The notes: generated by a model from the letters alone, not told the origin. Counted from the first letter of the stretch, positions 44,665 to 57,290 are shown. The stretch: DNA of 64,000 nucleotides from Sipunculus nudus (GCA_026874595.1 CM049316.1:37683695-37747694), one strand, 5' to 3'. Made by a program: numbers and translations.

Positions 44665-47474
44665 ATGGCAAAAGGACTGAAATACAAAAACGGTGAGTTT
44701 TATTACTTGTTTTCAGCAGTGAAGCCTTTTAGGGTAAACTAAACATTGTACGCTTACTCTGACTATATTGCGAATTAAAAAAAAATGAATGTACCCAATC
44801 CTCACGCCCCTTTTCGAAAGAGTTTATTATTCGACAACTATACTAAATACAATATATATCTGGTGCAAAAACAAAAAACAAAAAAAAAAAACGGCCAGAC
44901 ATGTGATAACATTCCTTACGTAGCGGTTATACACTACCGTTGTTCTACATCTCCTTTACATCAGTCGCTGCTTTGTATATCAAGCTTTCTGCACCGGTTT
45001 TCTACACTTTGGCTGGTAAAGGGCCAAGACTGGACCGACGAGAACGAATACATTAGATCGGGGTGTCGCGGGTTTGAAACTCGGAGATGGGTGCACAATG
45101 CGGTAGTACGCTCTCACGTGGTTAAAATTCTTTGCCCGTGCCAGCCCTGGTGGATGAACCCGGAGAATCTTTCTAAATAAAGCAGTGGTTAAAGCGAAGG
45201 AGATCTGGAACGATTATACTTTTTATCCGCTGCGCAAGGAGTGAAAAAAATGATGAATAAGAAATTATTCTACCTCCCCCTGATTCACCGACATGAGCAG
45301 GGAATAACCAACAGAGGGCAGCCTCAACCGAGTCAAAATGACCCTACTGAAGCCCTTTTTTATCCTGAATAAATTTAAAGAGGGATTTCTCTTAACCACT
45401 CCCCGTACTTTCACAAATTATAAACAAACAGACATGGGTGATAAAAACTATTTAGGTTAATAAGGCGCGAAGAAGTACCGCACACATCTTCAAACGTGTC
45501 AGAGAAATAAGATATGTATATTTGTGCGATGGGGAATTGGTTCTGGTGTGCGACTGCGAAAGCGGATTATGTAGCGGTAGGAACGGAAAAAACCCTTAGA
45601 ACATGATTATATTTTTACTCTAGGGACACTGCCTGGTTATCCTAAAATTTGAGCATATTCCGATGCGCAACTGAGGGTATATGAGTGCACAAGATTGTGT
45701 AAATGTTTAACGGTGTAGCCCGTGATCTTATATTTATATATATATATATATATGCGTGTGCGGGGGGGGGGGGGGGGGACGGTTGTCTGTGTGTGATAGT
45801 AGGTGTAACTGTGGTTGATGATGTGTGTTTGAAAATCCCAGAGAGCTGTTGTCACCCAATAAAGGTGCAATTTAGCGGTGCCTAGGAACCAGGGTGACCT
45901 TACCAAGTGACGGACCGGGTTTGTTTGTTTTAACCTCGTAAAGTAGAAATGGTTTGGTTACAGATGGCGAACTCAGGTACACGACAAAAGACAATGCAGT
46001 GACCAAGCAACAAAAATTATATAAAAAGTAAATTACAGAATTCGGAACCATCTGCGAGATACAGTTCCCAGCCTGTTAGCGCATAACAACAATTACACTG
46101 GTTGCACACACACATACAATCTCTAGTTAAAACTTAGTCTGGTTAAACAATTTAAGACCTCCTGAACTGGCGGCACTAATCATCGACTCGCGGCACTGGT
46201 CCCCAACTGGAGGCACTCGACCCCGATTGGTGGCACTCGACCCCAACTGGCTGCCTTTGACCCAGACTGGCTGTCCTTGATCTCAACTGGCGGCACTACA
46301 ACCCGACTGATGGCACTAGACACCAACTGGTGGCACTGAACCCAAATTGAGGCATGGACAACGACAAGGGGTACTTGACCCCAACTGGCGGTACTTGACC
46401 CCGACTGGCCGTACTTGACCCCGAATGGCTGCACTGGTCTCCCAACTGGCGGCTGGCTTGCTCCTGGACATAGAAGACTCTCCCATCAATGATTGTGTGG
46501 CCCTCTTTAATACACTTCTACAATATAGGCTAATCTATATTCATAAAACTAATGCAAAGTAAAGGACTGTTTTGTTACTAATGTTCATTTAAATTCATAA
46601 GCTCGCTGGATACTAAATAGACTGGAAAGAATGTCCCAACTACAACGGCATACCTCACGGCTGTGTACTCGGTGACCGTTCTGATTTCCCCTAATGTCTC
46701 ACAACACAACGTAGCTGACCAGCAACCCTGGCCTCCTAGCAGCACATACAAATATACAGCTAACCCCATAAATCAAAATATTATTTAACAAAACGACACG
46801 AATCATTGCGTGACAGCGGTTGTTTGTTGGATATAGGATCTGTGGGTCCTGCTACACATTTTGTCAGCGAAGAATACAATCTTATAAAGCATTCATATAT
46901 ATGCTTTTGGCTCAAAGATCCACCTTACCAAGTATCATTAGTAATACTGGATCATTATTCTGATCTGATTGATATTCAGATATCACATAATCTCAACTTT
47001 TGTGTTACCACGATCCAAAATCACTGAAGACACTCTACATTAAGGTCCATCGTCATGTGATATCAAGGCGTTTTGATAATTAATCAAGGAGATAAGCAAA
47101 TATTATCAACTGATAACATCAATACAGGTACTGAAACACGATGCGTGTTGATATTCCTGCATATTTGATCTTTGCCTAGCCTCCCCCCCCCCCCCCCCCC
47201 CACACACACACACATCGACTGTTCTACGGACTCTCGGACCATATATATTGAGGGAGAAGAACAACTTTTTTAATCCTTTCTTAAATTCCCGAATCCAAGC
47301 ATATGCATGGAACGACTTGCATGAAGCCTTCAGAATGTGACCAATTCTTGAACTCGTGCATAAGATCTATACGTACGAAGTTCAGTTATTCTTTGATAGC
47401 TTTATGATAAGCAACATTCATGAGGAACCTGTAGCTCTTCTCTCTCATTCTCTCTCATTCTCTCTCTCTCTCTT

Positions 47475-47521
<47 letters not shown>

Positions 47522-48526
47522 CACAAAGAAATCCAGCGATTCAGTAGTACAATTATTTTAAGCGGAGCGACATGACCTATGGGCCAGTTGCTCATCAGTG
47601 AAAGCAAATGTTTTGACTTAACTTTATACATAAATCTGGTTAATCTTTGATTTCATAAGATAGGTGTACACTAGTTACTTTCAGCTGAGATGAAATAAGT
47701 ATCAGTTGTTATAGAAATATTAGTCATCTGACTGCTATATAATTGTCACATGCAGTAGAGGCCACTTGTAGTGGTAAAATCTTTGCGAGGGGAAGGGCAA
47801 TTTTCTGTATATTCTTGAATCGGTCATTTATTATTTAAACTTCAATTTCCATATCATGGCGTACTGTATCTTAAAACAAAATGAATTGAGTGACTTGAAT
47901 GATTATTTTTTTTAAATGGCAAATACAAATGTTTCCAAATAAAAAATGATTTATTCAGGCGTACATATTGTAAATGTAGTACCAAATATACTGAGTACAG
48001 GTGTGCCTGTTAGCATTTAACTTTTCAGCCCTCTTTCTAGCCCTGCCAGTGCTATAGTATTTATGTTTGCTACTATATAAATGTGTAATTAAAACGTTAT
48101 TCAGTTTACTAAATAACATTTTATCACTAAAATGAGTTCGTCACATTAATCATAAATATTTTTCGCCGTGAGGTTACCACAAAGAGAGAGAGCAGGCCTG
48201 ATGATCTAAATTTTTGGTCTTTTCTTCGAGTCTGTTTAGTTTAATTCCCCTCATCCCTAGTTACAAACAAGGTCGTCGGGAAAACTGATATGCTTCTCAT
48301 GCATTACAAATTCAATACCATTCACATAATTATCTCATATCCAAGATAACATTGCAGGTCTTTTATAATTGTATCTTAAATCCGTTGTACACACACACAC
48401 ACACACACACAAACCCACATACTGGTCATTGCATAATGATATAGAACAAGGGTTAGCGATCCCTGATAGCTCAGTAGTAGGGCATATGACCGGCAAGTGG
48501 AGGCTTTATCTGTGTAATCTTGTTCC

Positions 48527-48620
<94 letters not shown>

Positions 48621-48743
48621 AGTGTTACCCTCCGATGTAAAGTGCTCTATGGCCTACAGACTAGGTCAGAGCGGTATAACTCTGAAGAAAGTGAATTTAC
48701 AGTGTTGTTTATCTTCACAGTTACCGTGTTGTTTTTCTTCAGA

Positions 48744-48805
<62 letters not shown>

Positions 48806-49977
48806 TGTGTGTGTGAAAATATATATATATAAATGTATATATATATATCTTTATTTACACTTTGCAATATATATTTTTAGATCCTGATATAGAAGACATA
48901 CGTCGTGGCATTGAAGAAGATTTAAACATCAGGCATGTGGCAGAGGAGAGTTCGATACAGCACAGCAAATACAGTCCCGGGGCTAGTTATATTATATTTG
49001 AGGGTGCCCGGGACGAGAAATCGATCATTCAGTTCCCTCGTTATTTTGGGGACTGCCAAGCGCAGCATAAAACCCGGCGTCTCTACGTACCCAAATTGAA
49101 GATACCTGTCACACAATCTACAGATGAAGATGGAGCCCTTCAGATAAAAGAGATGTTTTGCACTCAAATGGATCTGATCAATTTGGCTTTCAACGCGAAC
49201 GTGCATGGGGATCTTCGAATTAACGCACGTTTTGGGTGTTTTTACGTATTTGACGATCCGCCTGCCAGCCAGATGACGGTCGATGAATTCAACAAGTATG
49301 TCCAAGTCCAAGGAGAGTTTGAACGAGGGAAAAAGCCCTTTCGTTCATCGTTTATTCCGAGAGATCTGTCGCACAGCCGGCTTCAAGATTACCTGGAGAG
49401 AGAGGGGTATGGACTATTTTGCACCGAATCCCAATATATAATTAATTTCAATCGGAAGGCACCGTCCAGGTTTGACTACAGCATAGCACTTGATGGGGAT
49501 TTCCAATTCGTTGAGGTACGCTACCCGGACGTGAGGTGGGTGGCCTTTACCGTCAAGCGTTCTGATCCTGACAAGAGAGACGTGAGGCTTCTGGTGCAGT
49601 CAACAAGGCGAGTGAAAGAAAAGGACGACCCGGCTACCCGGAAATACCGTCATGCTGACGTCATCAAGCTGGATGGGGACGAGGTCATCGTGCAGCCGGG
49701 TTTCACCGATGAATGTCGGTTTGTCAGGAGGAAGGTCGCAAGAAAATTCAAACGATCAGAAGGCGCTGCGGACCAGTTGAATGCTGAAGTCGATCTTGTG
49801 CGCACGCAAGAGAACTTCAAGCCTGACCATAAAGGGCGCTTCACTGACCGCAAACCTTGGCGCGAGGAGGTTGTCATCCAACCTGCAGTCCCGGATCTGT
49901 CAAACAAGGAAGCACTCAACAATTTTCCGCTTGATTTCCTGAAATATTGCTTTAATCTTGAAAGAGTTGCTGAATAA
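44665..49977 (+). CDS. Conserved-looking protein of unknown function, 374 aa (2 exons)
   Basis: Exon 1 is 44665-44692 (MAKGLKYKN plus one base, donor GTGAGT), exon 2 48881-49977 (acceptor atttttag); phase 1 agrees and the joined frame is open for 374 aa. An in-frame TAA at 44656 and a strong context (AAAATGG) support the start. The protein is soluble and charged, with no signal peptide or membrane segment. Landmarks: FPRYFGDCQ (~85), FGCFYVFDDPP (~135), RSSFIPRDL (~170), RFDYSIALDGDFQFVEVRYP (~215), a basic stretch RRKVARKFKR (~300) and a C-terminal LDFLKYCFNL. I do not recognise a family; the density of charged and aromatic residues, high GC of the exon and clean splicing argue that it is real. 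AATAAA at 49973 overlaps the stop. The 4.2-kb intron holds minisatellites and TA arrays. Confidence 0.7.
45760..45779. repeat. Poly-G tract next to (TA)n
   Basis: A (TA)n run at ~45736-45753 is followed by TGCGTGTGC and about 19 consecutive G, within the intron of the 374-aa gene. Confidence 0.9.
46165..46455. repeat. 21-bp minisatellite, about 14 copies
   Basis: A unit close to AACTGGCGGCACTCGACCCCG repeats head to tail with substitutions and a few indels. Because 21 is a multiple of 3 it leaves a long minus-strand open frame (46180-46434) of seven-residue repeats, which is not treated as coding. Lies within the intron of the 374-aa gene. Confidence 0.88.
47441..47519. repeat. (TC)n microsatellite
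   Basis: CT-rich run with a few interruptions, followed by ordinary sequence. A poly-C plus (CA)n tract lies nearby at 47184-47213. Confidence 0.9.
48449..48529 (+). mobile_element. tRNA-derived SINE head, truncated
   Basis: GATAGCTCAGTAGTAGGGCA resembles a tRNA D-arm/A box and is followed by a short arm and then a (TA)n array; no clear B box remains. Resembles the head of the SINE at 28430 in layout. Confidence 0.4.
48530..48616. repeat. (TA)n-(GA)n compound microsatellite
   Basis: (TA)n to about 48574 passes directly into (GA)n ending at 48616. A second (TA)n array is at 48748-48802, just ahead of exon 2 of the 374-aa gene. Confidence 0.95.
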
Positions 49978-50286
49978 ACAAGAGTGAAATGTTCTAACAG
50001 AGATTTCCTCAATGTAAGAACATGTACTGTTGAACCATATATCTATCGTATTAAAATTAGTCATATAAGTTGACATCTTATTGTGTTTTTTTTGGTAAAT
50101 TATTTAGTCATGTCTTGTTTTCTTCACATAAATTGAATTTTTCACTGATTACATATAAAACTAAAGAATGCGCATGCTTTAAAAATCTTTTACATTAGGA
50201 TCGAGAGGCCCCTTTCAAAATACTGTGATTGGCTTTATATTCACGATGTTTTCAAATTCACAATGGGATTTTTATCGTGAATAAAA
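49978..50286. other. 3' flank of the 374-aa gene
   Basis: Short AT-rich flank; no further exon. AATAAA at 49973-49978 predicts a very short 3' UTR. Confidence 0.5.
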
Positions 50287-50480
50287 TCAGTCGAGGGGTA
50301 AAGCGCTTGGCTCTCTCTGCTGGCCACCCCTGTTCAATCCCATGAGAGTGGTTTGTAGTTGCCCGTCTGTATAAGGTCTGTGGTCTGTGGTCTCAACCTG
50401 CAGAGACTTCGATCTGAGCCATGGAGAGTGTCTCGTATTGGTTATAATAATTAGTTGTAAAATCCATGTCAAATAAATAA
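50287..50480 (+). mobile_element. tRNA-derived SINE
   Basis: The head GTCGAGGGGTAAAGCGCTTG with GTTCAATCCCATG about 45 bp later matches the spacing and content of A and B boxes of a tRNA-related SINE. A body with a TCTGTGGTCTGTGGTCT duplication follows, ending near ATAAATAAAG. Confidence 0.55.
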
Positions 50481-50596
50481 AGTTTTAATATGACGCCTCA
50501 TCAACACAGCTAAACAGGCATTTAATTTTAATTATACTGTTACCTAATGAGTATCTATGAAATGTTACCTAAGCCTGCAAAGAAGTAAATACACAC

Positions 50597-50597
<1 letters not shown>

Positions 50598-50641
<44 letters not shown>
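50598..50641. repeat. (TA)n microsatellite
   Basis: Uninterrupted TA run. Confidence 0.95.
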
Positions 50642-50643
<2 letters not shown>

Positions 50644-51354
50644 GAATAATATGAGAACCTTCTTTATTGAATTTTATTATTTCATCATATTCATGTTATA
50701 TATCCATAGTGAACTAAACGTATCCTCATAGAGTATTATTATTTAAGATTTTACTTAATAGAATAACGTATACGCTACAGGGGACGCCTTACTGTATACT
50801 GTGAGATCGCGTAAATGGGGACCTAGTGAAAAAGTAACCCAAGGAATTTAAATATAGCTACGTAGTGCTTTAATACCTTATTTACGATGCACATAGTCCT
50901 CAAGGTCAACAAGCCATACTGCGTATATATTAATACATAGAACTGAGAATACACAACTCCTCACTGTAACACATGAGAAAAATTGCTGTCTTTACAACCG
51001 TGTTAAAGACTGCGGAAATCAGCGGAGAAATGTTATAAAACATGATTATCAGGGATGTAGCTAGTGGTGCCGCTGGAGTTTACGTATGTCTCCATTCCTA
51101 TCCTAATATGCATGCAGTATTAAGGATTCTAGCACTACGCATTTACTAGGAATATTTTAGTGTAAAAGTATTGTACGAACACTTAATCAGCAAAAATATG
51201 TACATAGAAAGAAATCCATCCCTGGCAAGTTATTTCTGAATTTATCTAGAAATAACTGAGTATTGGAAGACCATGAATTATGAATTCCACACAAATGAAT
51301 AATAAATTGGTTGCGATAACTTACACTTTTTCATCCATTATTAATTTTCATTTA

Positions 51355-51357
<3 letters not shown>
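50642..51357. other. Intergenic AT-rich stretch
   Basis: Nothing recognised apart from a hAT-end-like GGGATGTAGCTAGTGGTGCC near 51053. Confidence 0.5.

Positions 51358-51424
<67 letters not shown>
51358..51424. repeat. (TA)n microsatellite
   Basis: Uninterrupted TA run of about 66 bp. Confidence 0.95.
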
Positions 51425-51430
<6 letters not shown>

Positions 51431-51544
51431 AACGAGGCCTTGTGTCCGTCAACGTCGTTAAGCATGTAGGTAAGAATCGCCCCATAAATGATTGTATCCG
51501 CCAAAACAGTGTTTTGGGGATAATATGTTTTCAGCCGGCCGCAA

Positions 51545-52020
51545 AGTCACATATGAGAACCTGCGCCCTTACGCTCCCGAGGCAGCGGAAATCTTGCGCT
51601 ACTGATTTTCCCGCTGCCTGCTATGACCGTTTATGATGCTTTTAAACAGCAGGTGGCTTGTCTGCTGAAAAAAACTGCTGATGTGACTTTGCAGCATGTC
51701 AAATGCAAGTCAATAAACACTCGACAGGCGTCAGGCTCCGCCCAGAAACCACGTATGGGGACATTCTCTCTGAGCCTATTGCATGTTCAAATGGTTGCCG
51801 GGTCCATAAGCTGTCACTCAAAATGAGATGAACAACATTAGCTCCGTAAACTTCTCGCTTGGCTGGTAAATCGTTTCGTCTTCAGCATAGGGTCTCATCT
51901 GATTGGACCAAAATAAAGTGCTGCCCTCTGGTGTAGAGATTCAGGATAAGAGGTCATAACAAACAGCGCTTACGATATAGGTAGTAGGCCTATAGGTAAA
52001 GCGCTGTGTAAAGAGCGTAC
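51545..52020 (+). repeat. Dispersed repeat, copy 1 of a ~500-bp family
   Basis: Matches 56765-57285 block by block: GAGGCAGCGGAAATCTTGCG, CTACTGATTTTCCC, GACCGTTTATGAT, CATTCTCTCTGAGCCT, CTCATCTGATTGGACCAAAA, CCCTCTGGTGTAG, AACAGCGCTTACGATATAGG and TAAAGCGCTGTGTAAAGAGC. Same orientation, 5.2 kb apart. No coding capacity; the small open frames inside are not conserved between copies. Confidence 0.85.
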
Positions 52021-53193
52021 TGCGCCCTCATTTTGGGTTGACCTCTGACAATTACTCTCCGCACAGGTGACGCCACCTATAATCAAGGTGATATTGCTAA
52101 AATAATGTTAACGCAATAACTGGAAAAGAATTTTAGGTACAGTCACCAAACTTGCACCATTGATGCACATTATCATGCGCTAGGTCAAACTGAAACACGA
52201 ATGACTTTGAAGCATTTTCAAGGTCACAGGAGCGAAAATGCTTAATTGATCATAACTCAGTCACTCGACAAGAATCTCGGCAGTGGTTTGACTGATCCGC
52301 CTGAAATTTAGCATGTGTATACAACTTAGATCTTGTTCAAATGACAGGTGGCGCCATCTACAGTCATGTTTACGTGGCGGACATCCGAATTAATATGCAA
52401 AACATCTCACTCTATTTCCCCTTACCACTCAATCCATGCCTCACTTCACCCGTACCACTCTGATGTCAGCGGATACACGTAGTCGCTTGTGGACTACCCG
52501 TATTCTAGTTGTACGTGCTATCAAGGCGTCCTTGGGGCGAGGGGATTTGGGAGAGATACGAATGGGACGATTTATCCAGAACATAACCCCCCCCCTCCCA
52601 CACCCCAAGAAAAAAGTCTTATTGTTGCTGTCCATTGACCATTGTATGCAGAACGAGAATAAATCAGTTATAAATCAGTTATCATGGCACCAACACCCAG
52701 ACACGTGTGCCTTAATACAATCACATCGGTTGTACCCTTTAACCAACTAGCTGACAAACCCGGTATTCCAGGCTTTTTACTTGGGTTGGGGAGTTGTATT
52801 AACGGCGATGAGGAATGTTGGCTATTTTCTTTTATTCTGATAATAAGTTAGTAAGTTCTGAAAGAAAATACAGATTCTCAGAGGGATACTGCCTTAATTA
52901 GATTAAGACAATTATTTTTTTTTACATTTATTTTTGTGGCGCTGTGCTCGTGGCATGAAATTTATACACCGGTATGTTTGCTTAAAGACCTGGTCAGTGA
53001 TGATGTTTACATTTGCGGACCGGAATGGGACACGAAGGCATTTAAGTTTTCGATGATCTTTGACTGGTTCTTATTGTTGGACGTATAAAGAATAGGTTGA
53101 TGTGAGGAAGACATGAATTTCCTGATAGATGCATTAAATGTACGTTTTACGGCAAGGAAACTGTTCCTGAAGAAAGAGACACCTCGTTTGTTG
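52021..53193. other. Intergenic repeat-like stretch
   Basis: Between 52060 and 52370 two near-inverted blocks, GGTGACGCCACCTATAATCA and ACAGGTGGCGCCATCTACAG, suggest another repeat. No gene. Confidence 0.4.
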
Positions 53194-53400
53194 CAGAAGC
53201 GGACCCAAGGGGTGTCCAGGGGGTCTGTACCCCCTTTTCAGCCGCCGCAACCTATTTTTTGTAATCGTATCACACGAATTTTGAGGTCTGGAATTCCCGA
53301 CCCCACCCCACCCCCACCCCTTTTCCAGATATCGGGACCTTGTATTAGGTTTTGTCATTTATCCTTCTGGGTTGAAACCCTCCTTTTCATAATGCGAGAC
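53194..53400. mobile_element. Second copy/fragment of the poly-C hAT-like MITE
   Basis: Starts CAGAAGCGGACCCAAGGGG and shares with 41168-41380 the blocks CCCCCTTTTCAGCCGCCGC, CCCCTTTTCCAG and GGTTTTGTCAT, then TCCTTCTGGGTTG. Its right terminus is degraded. Confidence 0.65.
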
Positions 53401-54543
53401 TCATGTGAGTTTCACGTTGAATGGCCACACACGGTGGCCAGAGCCTGGGTAAAATGTCAGGCCAAACATGCTTAAATCCGTCACGGAGAGCAGGGGATAT
53501 TCATATGCACAATAGTCCTTAATCCTGCGCTGGAGGCGACCACACAGGCAACCCGGTGTTTAATTGCATAAGGCAATTCAGCTTGTTTTGGTGATAACCT
53601 GAACGCAAATCATAAAAAACGCTAAAATCACTCAAAATTATGTGTACATTAAAAATTGTTAATTCTCATTTCGGCGAGGTCACTGCGGGAACAATAACTT
53701 TTAAAATGAGATATTGCACAGTGTCATACGGAACGCGGTTTCAGAAAACATTGCGACCAAAGGTGGACCGAAGTCCTTTTATAGAGAACCTGATGTGCAG
53801 TACCACTTTTTTAATAATTCTTCCAATAGACCAACACTCTTATCCAGACGGTTGTGAAATCAAACTCAATTGATTACGTCTATAGATTTGTCATCATGCG
53901 GCAGATCTTCAGGTACGCCATATCAGTTAGACATGCCATGAATTTGTGAGGAGAAGATTGCATTTTAACAAAAACCGGATATCAGGAGCGTAGCCAGATT
54001 CATGGAGTAGAAATATATTATCAAGTCTTCATGGAGTAGAATAATTTACACATTATGAGTGCTCCAATATCAAAATTATTTACACGGAGCGAGTTTGGGA
54101 CCTTATTTATTCCGCTTCACAGTTATCATTTTAGCACCCCCCCCCCCCCCCATGATCTCTCAATATGTGATTTCCTTTAACAGACTTGGACAGCTGTACA
54201 TGATTTACTAGATCTTATGAATATACAACTTATGGAACTGAAGAAATAATTATGCTATTGATATTACGCGTACAAACGAAGTATTTGAATATAATTACAA
54301 GTTTATTAATCCGTATTAATAAAACGTGGCGGAATACATCAGTTTGAAGGGTTAAAAAATCAATTCCGAGATTATTCACACATATTAAGTCTAATCCGTG
54401 TAGAAAATTTTGTTAATTACTATCCAAAACTGAAATTAAATATAAAAGAAAGAAACATCGGCGAGAATCATAGGAGTAACACAAAGGGCTATATGTGTAC
54501 AAGGTAATAGAGAAGGTACCGCAGTGTATAGACTAGAAACAAA

Positions 54544-55222
54544 ATGAATTTTGCAGTGCTAATTAATCTTATGTCTTACTTGTTGTGCATTTTAAATCCT
54601 TTTTCATGCGATATTGTGAAAACGATATCCATTTCATCCTGCAACACACAGAGGATCTTGGATACGTTTATACTGATATGACATCTGATCAATAAGCGTT
54701 GTTCAAGACTTCTTGAAGACCAATCTTCCGAGAGCAACAGGCTAGAAATTGGACACAGTCCAAATATAACATGCTAGTTGAAATTGACGGTCTGGCTTAC
54801 AAACTCGATAGTTTTTTTTTTGTATTTCTGCTATCCAGGTAACTAATTTGTTCCTTTATTTTACTCGATACAACGCCGCTGAACGATTCCCAGAGGTATT
54901 ATCCAATCATTACGGTTCAGGTCATTGGATATTATCTCATAAATAAATCATACAGTAAACGTGAAAATGACCCGGCCTGTCATCATATCATCGATATTAA
55001 CCGTATTTCTCTGCAGTTAATTCACCTGGACCAAGTCTTATGGTAACTGGTTCAACAGAAAAGGATCAAGAAATCGGGCAACAAAAATCAAAGCACCATT
55101 TCTCTAGGCATTGGTGGGAATTCGATGCAATGCGTAAAATCAGCACTGATACCCTGAAACATGCCATTCTTACGCAAAGAATGTTTATTTATCGTTTACG
55201 GACACTTGGTCTGAGGGTCTAA
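54544..55222 (+). pseudogene. Decayed paralogue of the secreted Cys-rich gene
   Basis: Opens with ATG at 54544: MNFAVLINLMSYLLCILNPF, clearly related to the N-terminus of the gene at 27208 (MNFAV...SYLM..LNPFSSDI). After ~25 codons a one-base shift leads into NDIHFILQ, and later pieces include KYNMLVEIDGLAYKLD and, at 55090-55222, SKHHFSRHWWEFDAM ending in YRLRTLGLRV and a stop. Many frameshifts and stops; the poly-T at 54814 replaces coding sequence. No counterpart of exon 2 was found downstream. Opposite strand and 27 kb from the intact gene. Confidence 0.82.
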
Positions 55223-56764
55223 TGCATGCCTGATCTCTAAGTTTTGGGCTTATCCCTTTTTCCTTATGAAATGCATAAATCTCCTGTTGCCCATTTGTTT
55301 TCTTATAAATCAGGTTACACTGACATGTGTGAAAATGTTTATGTTAAATCGAATCAGAGCTGTTTCTAAACATAATCGTGATGTGCTTAAAACCCCTTTC
55401 ACACATGCACGTTCTAGACACTACGATCACCACGTTCTCGGGAAACGTGGTGGTCGCGGTGTTGAACGTACAATGGTCTACCATTACAATTACTTGCTTA
55501 ACACATTATCTCACGTTTCATCTTCACATGAGTAAATTACAATTTTAAGCATTATTTTCATTTTGTTTAAAAGTATTAAAAGAGTCCGTAGCTCATTTAT
55601 ATTAATTCAATCGAATAAAACAATGGCTTAAGAAAACACGTTAAGTGTAAATTCGTAAGATTCGCCATTTCATACTTCTATAATTAATTAAATAAATTTA
55701 CGAATATATAAACATTAGGCTATACTTTAGGTTTAAACAGAATATTTCACCGATTTTATGTCGGATTCTTTAGATTTAAAAGTTGTTTGATTCAATGGCT
55801 ACCACAACTTGCATATTTTAAATGTAATAATTAAGAACTGGTAGTTGTTTCGATCTGTTTATTACAAACTTTGATCTGAAAAGCCAGGTTTAAACAATTG
55901 TCATGCTTTGTGACTGATATATTGATGGAGTAAGATTTTTATCAATTTCATTTTGTATAATAATAGTTTAAATTAAAACTTATGTCGTTGTTATAATTGT
56001 TCATATGAATATGTAAGCATGCGATCTTTTCCTTGCGACGCCGTTTAGGCAATCAAGAACTTTAAATTAAAACTTCATGGAACAATCAAATTTTTAGTTC
56101 TTTAAATATAAGAGGTGGCCCTGTAAATTCACCAACAGAATAAACAAAACACTGCCCGCTCAAGAATACGACTCTGATAGTTAGAGGTCATATATTAAGA
56201 AATCCTTTCCCAACAATGCCCTGGGGCTTCCAAATACACTAGCGGCGGAGGTTTAAATGTAGTGAAGAGGTAAGTGTAGTGCCTGAAACTATATTAGATT
56301 AGACATCTTTAAAATGCAAGTTACATGAACATAGATGTGTCGTAGTAAGAAACGACCTCTTGCGGAAGCTTGGATAAACAATCGTAGTTGCAGATAGGTG
56401 GTGACGCGATATCCATATTGACAAATAATTTCTCATTGCTTCTTTGGAAAAATGAACATACTTGGCATCGTTCTCGGCAAATCAAAAGCAAAAACGTGCC
56501 TATCTGTGGGTGAACACTGAGGAGCTCCGTGACAAATGTCAAGTTGGAACACCATCAATTATAATATACTAATAGGCAACTTTAACTTTTATTTAATTTA
56601 TGTTTTCATGACCACTTGTGGGATGTAAACAAAAGATGGAAACTAAATTTGAGACTTTATATTATTCAAGAAAACCATTCAATTTATATGGAAACCGTCC
56701 TGTAAAGCTACCGTTAGCTGACAGAGAAGTACAAATTTAATCTAGCAACCAAGAATACATAAAG
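55223..56764. other. Intergenic AT-rich stretch
   Basis: A short hairpin, CACCACGTT/AAACGTGGTG, lies at 55430-55451. The 56215-56280 segment is the partner of the repeat at 3820-3890. No gene. Confidence 0.45.
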
Positions 56765-57290
56765 TACGCTACCGAGGCAGCGGAAATCTTGCGTTTCTAA
56801 AGAAGCTACTGATTTTCCCACTGCCTGGTTTGACCGTTTATGATATATTTAGACACTAGGTGGTACGACTATGTTAGCGTATCCATGTATCCGTTTGCCA
56901 GAAAAACAGAAACCAGCCAGCGATGTGTGCACGGAACCTATGTTTTTTATTTCGTTTGAATTACAGCTCAACGGCCAGGCATCCTATGTACACAAGGACC
57001 TGTGAAAACCAGGTGTGGGGCCATTCTCTCTGAGCCTGTGGTCTGTTCAAACGGTTGTCGGGACGAAGAGCTGTCACTCAAAACGAAAGAAACAACCTTG
57101 GCTCCGTGTATTCCTCGCTTGCCTGGTTAACCGATTTGTCTTCCAGCACAGGGTCTCATCTGATTGGACCAAAATGAAATGCTCCCCTCTGGTGTAGCGA
57201 TTCAGGATACGAGGTCAAAACAAACAGCGCTTACGATATAGGAAGTAGGCCTGTAGGTAAAGCGCTGTGTAAAGAGCGTATACATAAGCA
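56765..57290 (+). repeat. Dispersed repeat, copy 2 of a ~500-bp family
   Basis: Partner of 51545-52020. This copy carries an extra ~120 bp near 56880-56990 relative to copy 1 and ends at the same TAAAGAGCGTA block. Confidence 0.85.

Noticed and set aside
44785-45180. 131-aa plus-strand frame just after exon 1 of the 374-aa gene
   Set aside because: Lies in the intron, includes A-rich low-complexity and a tRNA-like GGGTTTGAAAC stretch suggestive of a SINE; no domain.
46578-46769. Minus-strand frame starting MGLAVYLYVLLGGQGCW with a GTATGC donor-like site, resembling a signal-peptide exon
   Set aside because: No downstream exon in matching phase was found on the minus strand and no family similarity; it also lies in the intron of a plus-strand gene.
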